A stretch of 64,000 bases of DNA from Desarmillaria ectypa (taxonomy: Eukaryota; Basidiomycota; Agaricomycetes; Agaricales; Physalacriaceae): contig JAUDYN010000005.1 of assembly GCA_030407005.1 (NCBI GenBank), positions 310,001-374,000 of the forward strand, read 5' to 3'. The position numbers were made by a program, and so were the translations under genes. Shown piece by piece: positions 35,353-45,841 of this stretch (position 1 is the stretch's first letter; each line of letters opens with the position of its first letter). Under the pieces are notes generated by a model. It was not told the origin of the DNA, did no database searches, and worked only from the letters and a program-made list of their open reading frames with translations.

Positions 35353-38342
35353 ATGCATTTACTTCCCCGGGAAGAGGCAAAGCTCCTCTTGCATCAGGTG
35401 TGAACATTCGAAATGGGTATTCTACTTAATATAATCTCAAAGAAATAAAGGCAGGTTTTCTGGCTCAAAAACGTCTCGCTAGGGGGTTGCAGCTCAACCA
35501 GGGCGAGGCGATAGCACTTATTGCCTCTCAGCTACAGGAACGAATCCGGGATGGTAATCATTCAGTAGCTGAGCTTATGCAGCATGGAAAAGATATGCTT
35601 GGTCGTCGTCATGTCCTTCCGAGTGTTGCTGGTTTGCTGCATGAGATCCAGGTCGAAGGAACCTTTAAGGACGGGTATGGAAATAGTTCTCATAATTCTT
35701 TCCTCTCCGCTTACATAGAATTCATAGCGTTTTTCTCGTAACAGTTCACGATCCTATTTGCACGGAAAGTGGAAACCTTGAGAACGCGCTCTACGGTTCC
35801 TTCCTCCCTATCCCAGCTAATAACGCGTTCCCTGTCGCAGATGTCTCAGAATATTCTCATGAGAAGGCCCCAGGTGCCATTATTGCCAGGAAGGAACCTA
35901 TCATCATCAACAAGGGCAGAGCGAGAATATCCCTTCGTGTAACGAATAATGGTGACCGTCCTATCCAAGTAAGCTATGGGCGATTGTATTCTGAATATGA
36001 CACTTAACATTGTTCTAGATCGGCTCGCACTACCATTTCATTGAGACCAACCCTGCGCTTTCATTTGACAGAGGCCAGGCGTACGGTAAGCGACTCGACA
36101 TACCTGCAGGCACCGCAGTGCGCTTCGAGCCGGGTGATGTCAAGACTGTCACCCTTTGCGCTATCGCTGGAGGGCAAATCATCTCGGGCGGGAACCGTCT
36201 CGCATCTGGGGTTGTCGACTTGGGCAGATCAGATCAGATTATTGGTGCATTGGTGCAAAAGGGGTTTGCTCACGTCCCCGAGCCAGGCGCGTTGGAAGTT
36301 CAAGCAGACACAGACATCAGTCGCGAAGCTTATATCTCTATGTTCGGACCTACAACTGGTGATAGGGTCCGACTCGGTGATACAGCTCTATGGATTGAGG
36401 TTGAGCACGACGAGACCGTGTATGGCGACGAAGTCAAGTTCGGTGGAGGCAAGAGTATCAGAGAAGGCATGGGACAGGCCACTAATCGATCCAGCAAAGA
36501 AACCCTCGATCTCGTCATCACCAACGCACTCATTGTAGACTGGTCTGGAATCTACAAAGCAGACATCGGTGTCAAGAATGGTCGCATTTGCGGTATTGGC
36601 AAGGCAGGCAATCCGGACGTGATGGCGAATGTTCACCCTTCTCTCATCATCGGTTCTTCCACCGAAGTCATCGCAGGGGAAAAACTCATAGTCACGGCCG
36701 GAGCTGTCGATGCACATGTACACTATATCTGTCCGCAGCAGGTCGAGGAGGCGCTCGCTGCAGGAACTACGACTATGATCGGTGGTGGTACAGGGCCGAG
36801 TGCGGGCACGAACGCGACGACGTGCACGTCGAGTCCGTTCTACATTCGACATATGCTGTGCGCTACGGATGGCTTGGCCATGAACTTTGCGTTTACAGGC
36901 AAGGGAAATGATGCTGGACCTACGGCTCTGGAAGAAGTTGTACGAGCAGGAGCAGCAGGCTTGAAGCTGCACGAGGACTGGGGGTCTACGCCTGCCACTA
37001 TCACGAACTGTCTGGACATTGGTGATAAGTATGATGTTCAGGTTCGTATCTTCTCTCCTATGATTAACTCAGACAATGAAATACTTCATGTTAGGTTAAC
37101 ATTCACACCGACACGTTAAACGAGAGTGGATTTGTGGAAAGTAAGCAGTTCCGTTGTTACTCTATATAATTGTCCTGAATATTTGAAGGCACCATTGCGG
37201 CCTTTGGTAACCGGACTATTCATACGTACCACAGTGAAGGAGCAGGTTCGTATGTCCTGTATTCATGTAAGCGTGATCTCATCTGAGTTTCATTAGGTGG
37301 CGGGCATGCGCCGGATATCATAGTCGTTTGTGGCCAAGAAAACGTCTTACCTTCCTCTACAAACCCAACGCGTCCATACACTAACAACACTTTGGACGAA
37401 CATCTCGATGTGAATATTCCTCCCAACTCATCCCCACTTAGATCCGTCTGATGTACTTATCGTAGATGCTCATGGTCTGCCATCACCTGGACAAATCCAT
37501 TCCCGAAGATCTCGCTTTCGCAGAGTCTCGTATTCGTGCGGAGACTGTAGCCGCTGAAGACGTCCTTCATGATATCGGGGCAATTTCTATGATCAGCTCT
37601 GACTCGCAGGCCATGGGACGTGTGGGAGAAGTCGTTAGTAGGACTTGGAGGACTGCAAGCAAGATGCGGGAGTTCCGGGGACCCTTGACGTCCTCAGGTG
37701 ACTCTGAGGGTGTTGATAATGCTCGTGTGAAGAGATATGTTGCCAAGTACACCGTAAACCCGTGGGTCCTTCTTCGATTCCTTGTTGCCAGTAAAATCTT
37801 ATCGCTTTTGGCTCGGCTAGCGCGATAACTCATGGCATCAGTCACGCTGTGGGTCATGTTGCTGTTGGAATCCTGGCAGATCTAGTGCTCTGGAAGCCCG
37901 AAAACTTTGGTGCTAAACCTGAAATGGTTCTCAAATCCGGTGTCATCGCCTGGTCTCAGGTACTTCTCTTTCCCGTCTGTGATCTTGTGTTTCTAACCAA
38001 TTATAACAGATGGGTGATGCGAACGCATCCATACCCTCCGTACAGCCATTCTACTCTAAACCTATGTGGGGTGCCAAACCTGGCTCGGCAGCTCTGAATT
38101 CTGTCGCATTCGTATCGGAAGTTTCTATCACATCAGGCGCGATCGCTTCCTATGATCTCAAAAAAGACGCAGTAGCCGTCAAGGGCTGTAGGAATATCAC
38201 CAAAAAGGATATGAAGTGGAACGATCTCATTCCCAAGATGTTGGTTGATCCGGAGACTTATGAGGTGCGCGCGGATGGAGAGCTAGCGGACGTCGCGCCG
38301 GCGGAGAAGCTGCCCCTCACAAGGGCATACAATTTCTTCTAG
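35353..38342 (+). CDS. ure1: Urease (single-chain, fungal type)
   Basis: Urease hydrolyses urea to ammonia and carbamate at a dinickel centre in the cytosol. The start [15 protein letters not shown] is joined by an intron to [20 protein letters not shown] (gamma part). The beta part spans [29 protein letters not shown] and VTLCAIAGG. The alpha part starts near [17 protein letters not shown] and carries the nickel ligands [11 protein letters not shown], the bridging Lys in [23 protein letters not shown] with a downstream His-rich GGHAPDI, and the flap Cys-His-His in [16 protein letters not shown], followed by SDSQAMGR. About ten short introns are present. All nickel and catalytic residues I can place are intact, so activity is expected, given UreG and other accessory proteins. 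Confidence 0.93.
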
Positions 38343-40484
38343 TAGGTTGTGGTAACAAAAAGAAGCGAAACAGAATCTGCACTTGTACTTTTACTGACGG
38401 ATGTACTGGTTAATTGGAAATGTATTGATATTTTGGAAGGCATAAACGATCATGAACAAGAACAAAATGACCGGCAGCAAGGCAGGTGCGTTGTGAATGC
38501 CCAAGGGAATCGAACTGTAGTAGGCGTTGGTAGTTGCTAGACATCCATGATGCGATCTTTTGGCTGGCTGAAAGATATTAATTCCAAACTGGGGAATGAA
38601 AAGGAAAGGACTGAGAACGATGTTTATATGAGGAGCACTACCCCTAATGCCGGAATAGAGAAGGAGTGACGGAGAGGCGTGAAAGACGGCAGCACAATGC
38701 GGGGAAGCGTACTCCGCAAAGGAAGGTGGAGAAATCTGAGAGGGGGAATAACAAAAGACATTGGGTGCTCACGGTACTGCTAATTTGGTACAAAGATATT
38801 CCCTTCGTTAATGCAGAAGGAAACTGCATCATGTGGTGGAGAAAGGGTTCGTTGTCGCGGGACGGGACGATGGACAAAAGATGTTCCAGTATGGATATGT
38901 CTGGGTCCACCCATTCTCCCGAAGCGCTCCTAAACATCGAGAGACCTTGAGTACTTCCGGCGGTCATATCTATTGTTCTATTGTTCCGCTGCGTATGTGT
39001 AGACACACATCCGGATGAGAATCTATGAGAGCGTCCCAGACTCACCCACGGGGTAAAAGATAGTCCGTTAGGTCGAGGTTTTCCGTGTATGCAGTCACCT
39101 ATATGTTTGTCTCCTCATGTGGAGAGAACTGGGTAGACCGCTCTTCGTGAACATATGACCAGGTTTACGCTAACAACACGGCCAGGCGGGTCTGGTGTGT
39201 GGAATAGACCAGAGATATTCCGCGAGGTTGTGGCGATGGAGCACCATACATGTAAATTTCCGTTTTCAAGTGAGATGGCATGGAAAAGGGTTGGACCGAA
39301 AAACGGAGCCGAGAAAAATACGGAGGTCCGTGCTTCATAAATAAGCGTATTTCAGTCCCTAGGCTTGAAAACCGCTAAGCTTGGCATGGAATATGTCCCT
39401 TCCATAGTCCTGTCTTCTTTCCTAGCGGGTAAGTGAGCCGGTTTCAATTGCCTCTCAACCGATGCCATCGGGCAACTATAGGAATATTACTCTTCCGCCC
39501 TCGCTATCCACAGGACTCAGTAGGCAAACCAGGAATCCACAAGACGGTCAATAAAGCGGATGATAAACGTTTGGCGGAGCCATGCACGCCCGACGTACTC
39601 CGTTAGTGAATATAGTTATCACCTTAATCGTAAACATAATGTTGAGGAGCCTTCCCGACTGTCACAGCGGTAAGATAGGACTATATCAGTCTTTTGGTGG
39701 GAATATCAAGACATTTTTAAGCATTGCACGTAGCACAAGGTCCGAATTAGATAATCGAGTGACGCAGTTAGGGGCCGTCGTGTCGTAGCACGGGTTGTTT
39801 CGGAATTTCAATTTCTCTTTTTCTCCGCTCCCTCTTGTTAGCGACGACGCGCCGTCAATTGTCCAGGGAGAACGCTGTGTCCCAAGCATCGGCTTCGCTG
39901 TGATGGAGGCGTTTGATTGAGACTATACAAGTGTATCTGCTCAATATCCTTGTAATGTATCGCCGGAGACGGAACAGGTACAGTATCAGGGCAAAACCCA
40001 TGAAGATGATACCAAACCTAGCTTCTAATACTGTTTTATTTCAACGGCTTGGCGACTGTATGCGCGGCGAAAGGATCTCAGGGGTGCCGGATAAGTGATG
40101 ATCTGGATGATATCTACATCTTCTCGCCTGCCACGAATACCATTTTGCTCAACTATGACCGGTAACTGCAATGCACTCCTACTCGCAAGAAGGGCAGCTT
40201 AGGGACCAGGCCATGCTGAAGTTGTTGCTATGATGAGCAAGGTGCTCAGTTGCTCAGCCTTGTACTGGACGCTTGTTAGCTAGCTGATGCTATTCAGACT
40301 GCTCGGATGGCTGCTGGTTCTCAGCACAGTTTGATACTCATGTCTACTTAGTCCTTTCGAGTTTTTGGGCCGACTGAGCTAGGCTATGTCAACATAGCTG
40401 TGCTGAGGCCTTTACGAATCAATCAAGCGATCTTTTGCGGTCGTTGTGGATATGCGTTAACGTGGTTGCTATTGATGGTAGGCA
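38343..40484. other. Intergenic, no supported gene
   Basis: A 2.1-kb stretch up to the right inverted arm. A minus-strand frame (ATG near 38,966, beginning MTAGSTQGLSMFRSAS) stays open for about 100 codons but has no recognisable domain or splice support. I see no counterpart of the APH-like gene that borders the left arm. Confidence 0.45.
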
Positions 40485-40656
40485 TTTTTACCATAGGAAG
40501 GGTTGCTGAAAAAACATAGCACGTTGTTGGTGTACACTGCCGTGGCCATCAACCGAAAAGATCTCAATGGTGTATGCGACATACTCGTAACGGATCAGGT
40601 TAAATGTGCGGCCTTTTGGGCATGCGAGGACAGAGCTGGTTCTCTCCTAATCGTAT

Positions 40657-41437
40657 ATGAAGGCCTACCACAAGTTCCTCGTCATCGCCTTTTATCTTTG
40701 TCTCGTTTCGTGGACGTGCAAAGCCAGGTGAATCTCCTGCACTTGAACGATTGTCTGGCTTGCTGACAAAATCGGGGCTCAGTCCGGTCAAATCTGGAAG
40801 CCCTGGAAAGATTGATACAAGCGGGAATACCACCCCTAGTACCGGTGATGATGGGACGGTCGTCCAAAGCTTGGAAAATATGGAAGGTCCAGCCGAAATG
40901 CAGAGTCCTGGAGGATTCGACTCGGGCTCGCCTACGGAAGTCGACACGGATAACGACATTCCTGCTACAGGACAAACACAGCAGTACGAATACATCGGCG
41001 TATTGTTTGTGAAGCTCAAGGTAACGATGGGCAGCGCCCTCTTCACAAAGCTTGTTGAACAGGCAACGGATGCAACGATGGTGGCACTGAAGAAGGAAGC
41101 GGCGATGGATAGAAAGTCGGTGAGATCTACTCAATCTTGGCGAAGTTATCCTCATTCGAATAATCTAAAGGCATGAGAGGTTTCGAGGATGCACGATGTT
41201 TGAATATCTTTACAGCGAAAATAAAGGCAGAGTGATCGCTGCTAAACCTACGCAGGCTGGGCAGAGGAGCATGACAGCTTATGTGAGTGAAGTCAGTTTC
41301 AGGGATTGTTACGCTGGTGTTCATGTTCGTTACAGCGAAAGCTCCTGAGCGAAGAGAAAAGGGTGAGATTGAAGGCACAGTTCGAAATCAAGAAATGTGC
41401 AAGAGAGACGCTCAACAAGCAAAACAGCGCTTCCTGA
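40657..41437 (+). CDS. Small secreted protein, unrecognised (copy 2)
   Basis: Four exons: 40,657-40,727, 40,783-41,119, 41,178-41,282 and 41,336-41,437, giving 204 residues. The first intron (55 nt) removes a TGA and has a good branch point (GCTGAC). The third runs GTGAGT to TTACAG. The signal peptide ends TCKA, followed by an acidic Ser/Thr/Gly segment, a short hydrophobic core and a basic helical tail. As in copy 1, no family is recognised. Open frame and splice signals are kept in both copies, but because the copies are almost identical this says little about selection. If secreted, it acts outside the cell or at the wall. Confidence 0.55.
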
Positions 41438-42084
41438 AGGCACGTATTGATAGCCCAAGTCTCTGCCGCCATGCTAAGAACTGTCTCGTATGGTCAGCAG
41501 TTGCAGTTAAATTAAATGTATGCACTCATCTAATGATAAACACGTTGGTTCGAGGGACTCATACAATTTCGGGTTGCACATTCGAAACAAGATCACATCA
41601 ACCTTCCTGTTCCAGCGAGGCTGTTACATGAGTACATGGTTGAAAATGTGATATTTCTAACCCAGCTATGGTTCGAACTTTGCTGAAGTGATCGGTGATG
41701 AAAAGAAGTTGTCTATTCATAGTTCATGGAACATCTTATCCGGCAATTCAGTGGCAACATCTGAACAAATTTCTACCAATTTGTAGGACCGACAACCAAA
41801 CCAGGCATCAGAGCGCTATACTACAGCTCGAGAGGGTGGTGGAGGTGTCCACGGTCCTCACTGCCAGGTCATGGATCCTTTGCTCAATGTCATAGTCTTC
41901 TAAATCTCGGCATCACTTCAAGTTCATCGACTCCTTCATCCTTCGATCCTATCCAGCATCTTCACCCGTTCCATATGCGTGATTGTTCCATGCTGAACCA
42001 CAGGTGATGTGTCGATATATTCTGACCCAAAGTGAACTGTTTGAATACTTATCCTTGTTGCCCTACACCGTCACAGAGCCCAAT
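41438..42084. other. Intergenic within the right arm
   Basis: Counterpart of 5,800-6,436 in the left arm. No gene is supported. Confidence 0.45.
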
Positions 42085-42171
42085 ATATCAGCAGTACCAG
42101 TTTCACGACCCATTTTACTGCCTGCTCTAGACCACACTCTTGGCGCCCTATATATTGGTGCCAGTCTTGCT
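42085..42171 (+). pseudogene. DUF6534-like first-exon relic without start codon
   Basis: Same 29-codon exon as at 5,713-5,799, but the start codon is ATA and a 10-nt insertion lies 5 nt upstream. The GTACGT donor follows here too. The motif is ALDHTLGALYIGASLA, with Ala and Leu replacements relative to the left copy. No continuing exons are found. Confidence 0.35.
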
Positions 42172-43193
42172 GTACGTATCAAGTCTCTCTCGCAAATCAT
42201 CACTATCTCTGATAGACTGGCTACGGCAACAAGACGGATTCTCCGAGAATGTTTCCAAGTAAATACAAAGTGACAGATCCGATCGGAATGTAGCAGAAGG
42301 ATCGACGAGGATAAGCATCTTGAAGAGGGGGAAAAAAGGAACCTTGGGGGAAAATGATGGTGGTTTGATTTTAAGATGCACTTCACTACATGGCGTATAA
42401 AGTGTTCTGTCTTATGTGCGTCCACCAGTGACTTCATAGAGGCTAAGTGCGCGGGAAAAGAGACAGCTAGATCCCCGATGGTAAAGATGGGAAACAAGAT
42501 GGCCACAGAAAACAGGTTTCAGGGTATGGGCCAAGCCTAATGGATGAGATGAATATTCTGCAAACCTAGGCCTTCGTTAATCATCATACAAGTACGTGAA
42601 GAATAAGAGGGCTCATCCGAGCTGATTAGACATGTTGGATAATTATCAATTCGAAGTTGATTTATCTTGGGAATCTGATACAGCAATGGAAGGGCAGAAA
42701 AGAACAAGAGGGACATCATCGCAGGCACAACATATATACCGGTATCGATTATCGATGGTTCGGAATCACTGCTGGAGCCGGTATGTTTTTAGGTTCCAAA
42801 AAGTGGATCTAAAAATGTTGTGACTTTCTATGTAAACTTTCAACCAGAAAAAGGATATCTCCTAAAAATAAGATTAAAGACAGCAAATTTTCATAGAAGA
42901 TAATCAAAATTCACAATATTTTTAGGATAAGTTTTTAGGTTCCAAAAAGCAGCTAACCCCAGCTCGGAGATCCCACTTAAAACATGGTCGACAGTGGGTG
43001 GTAATAATCTTACCTGTGCACAATAAATTATGGACATATCTACTATCATTGTGACCATCATGTTATCTGATTCGTTCAGACGAGGCTTTAGTGACCAAAG
43101 GAGAAACAATTGCAAATTCTATTACCGAAAAAGGACGCAAGTTTGTGTCACGGGACCGATTGTCCTCTGCGCAGAGATAAATATCTGGCGAAA
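42172..43193. other. Intergenic within the right arm, with MITE-like repeat
   Basis: Contains the inverted counterpart of the short AT-rich repeat (about 42,785-42,950) described for the left arm, and the FunK1 promoter. No gene is seen. Confidence 0.45.
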
Positions 43194-45841
43194 ATGGGTG
43201 TCACTGCATTCTTCCTCGGCACCATGTCATCTACCGGCTCTACTGGTGCTCATCCTGATAATACTACGTCTCAAGTCGACCCTAAATCCACGGCAAATGA
43301 CCCCGTCACGCCTCACACTGGTGCACCATCGACTGCTGCTGCTGCTGACGACGACAACGACGCCAACCCGGAAACGACCCCCTACAATTTTGGCGCTGCG
43401 AGCCACCGCGCCTTTCACATGAAGTACGAACGAAAAGACTACGACAATTTCGTCAAGGAGGACCTCGCCACGCGTGTATTTATTCCCTCCGATGACTTTC
43501 TGCATGTCATCCTTCACCTTCCCCGAGACTGGAGGCAAGATCTCACTATATCTGCTCTCATCCAGAAAGTGAAAGCAGACAAACAGTGGAAGGAGCTGTG
43601 GAAGGCATACAAGATCCAATGTAGCAACCCGGACGAAACGAAGTTGTACCATCCGCATAACAGTTTGTGCAATAGGGCGCTCGATTTGATTAAGAACGAG
43701 TGTCCCTCAGAGCCTGAGATTGGCTTTTATCGTCAGCACCCCAAACGTGTCAAAGGGACCAACGCCGAACTTTGTCCAGACACCATTACTCTCTTGCTGT
43801 CCTTATTCAACAGTTCCCAGAACAATATCGCCGACATCGAAACGGGGGGCCCAAAGAATAGCATTGGGTGGCCGCAGCTTTTGCAGTGGCTTGATTTTAA
43901 ACTGAGTAAAACTACGCTGGATAATGGCCAGTACGCCACTCGAGTCCTCACCGCAGGTAAGTTTTTGTGTTTCAATTCGACGTATATCAAATTAAATAAC
44001 TTGTCCACTCGTCAGACAAGAAGGATCCAATGGGAAAGCCTTCTCGTTCGAAGTCATCTAATTATCCCGGAGATCCGGAGGGTGTCGGTATCGTGGCGGG
44101 ACAGAAACGTAAATCCGACGTGCCTAAACAAGGCTCGCGATCCGGGAAGGCGTCCCGAACGTCGAAGAAGCAAGATTCAGCTGCACGGAGTCGAATGCAG
44201 GAAGAGGCTGAATCTGAGCGTCTGCGCGATCTGCGGAAAGGCAAGGATGACATGAACAAGGAGAACCCGCAGTTGCAGTGCGCACGCTATGCGATGGAGG
44301 TATTGTCTAGCGCCGGGTTCAGGACGCACAGTATTGGTGCCTTGATTGGCGGTACTCTTCTCCAGATGCACTATTATGACCGCTCGTCCGTCATCATATC
44401 GCAAGAGATCGACATGGATAATGACCCAGACTCTTTCATTGCTGTGCTCATTGGATTGCATCGGCTCACACTCGAAAAGCACGGTGTCCACAGTATTGTC
44501 GAAGATCCCATCCTCAGCGACTATGCAGAGTATACACAAGAGCATCGGAATGACACTGCGACGCTGTTTGAAGGGAGAAAGCTGACACTGAAGAAGGCGG
44601 ATGGAAATCCCGTAGTCCTGACGCTGGGGAAAATCATCTTTCGACAGCCTGGAATTATTGGACGGGATACGTGTGTCGTCGAAGCGACGGCCGAGGATTG
44701 CGAGGAGTGGAAAGGCATGGAAACGGTTGTTAAGATTAGCTGGCAGGCTAAATCGCGTCCTTCGGAGACAGACTTCATGAATGACGTGAAGAACGCGGTG
44801 GACAAACTGTCCAAAGACGGTACATCACATCATTGGGTCTCCGACCACCTTCCCAATATTCTCCTGTCCCAGGACTTCGAGATGGCGGAAGATTCCCCAC
44901 AGGCGAGACTCAAGGAGTACTTTGACTCTGCCAGTTATGCAGACGGAGATTCATTTGAGTATGAAGAGCGGGTGTGTCGTATCATGGTGCTGGAGAGGCT
45001 TTATTCGATCACGAGTCTCCGTGAACCTTGCCAGTATGCTCAAGGAATATTCGACATCTTGCAAGGTTTGTTCTTCTTACCATCTGATATCATCTTGTTT
45101 TCTGACATGCGTGTAGTTCACAGATGGGTTTACGACCACGCAAGAATCATCCATCGGGACATCAGCATGACGAACCTCATGTGGCGGAAGAGGAACGGCA
45201 TTATTTGTGGGGTCTTGAATGACTTCGACTTGTCTTCCTACTGTGATCGCAAAAGTGCGTCGGCTCTACGTCGGACCGGGACAGGACCGTACTACGCATG
45301 TGATCTGCTCAAGAAGGATCCACCAGTCCATATTTATCGACATGACCTTGAATCCATCTTCAACGTCCTTGTCCTTCTTTGTTGCCGCTACGAGATCCAA
45401 GAGACACCAGCTCCTGAAGGCAAAGACCAGCTCGTTCATGTACCGGTCCTTCCATTCGAGAGCTGGTATGATATGTCATACTTACAGCTTTACAAGGAGA
45501 AGTATAATTTTTTTATTGACCCGCCCAAAAACTCCGACACCCTACTACCAGTCTCCGTGACCTTCTCCGATTTTGAGCCCTGGCTTAACATCTGCTACGG
45601 TCTGATCAGCCAAGGCTTTTACGCTGAAAATACATACCGCCGCAACAATGGTCTACTTGCTCGATTCTTATCTTCTCAAGCGTCAGGATCGGCGGCCATG
45701 GTCCCCGAAAAGTTTGACGACGCGACATTGGGAGGTTTTGTTAACTATACAATGTTCTTTACGGCCATGCGCAAGTTCGCGGACGAAGATCTTGTCGTCA
45801 AATATGATCCAAATGGGGAGCCCGGGAAACGCCAAATTTAA
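43194..45841 (+). CDS. FunK1-family protein kinase (copy 2)
   Basis: Three exons with introns 43,957-44,015 and 45,066-45,116 (51 nt, a multiple of three, so the frame also reads through) give 845 residues. The N-terminal low-complexity and FunK1 N-domain cover about residues 1-250. A basic linker starts near MGKPSRSK (about residue 261). The catalytic loop IIHRDISMTNLMWR lies near residue 615 and the DFD motif about 25 residues later, so the catalytic residues are present. Compared with copy 1, residues before WYDMSY are nearly identical. After it the sequence changes to LQLYKEKYNFFIDPPKNSDT and remains only distantly similar to the end (GKRQI). Function in basidiomycetes is unknown. Confidence 0.85.

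Larger units (their letters stand above)
40485..45485 (-). repeat. Right arm of ~5-kb inverted repeat
   Basis: Near-identical inverted copy of 2,400-7,390. The inner end is abrupt at TTTTTACCATAGGAAGG. The outer end dissolves around 45,440-45,500 inside the FunK1 gene, beyond which similarity continues at a much lower level past the stop codon. A 10-nt sequence (GTCACAGAGC, 42,070-42,079) is absent from the left arm. Confidence 0.9.

Noticed and set aside
38644..39045. Minus-strand 134-codon frame as a gene
   Set aside because: No domain, signal peptide or splice support. The plus strand is also open over much of the same stretch.
2400..45485. The inverted arms as terminal repeats of a giant transposon (Starship-like)
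   Set aside because: No tyrosine recombinase, transposase or target duplication was seen. The outer ends are not flush but dissolve into diverged FunK1 homology, and the core consists of conserved housekeeping genes.
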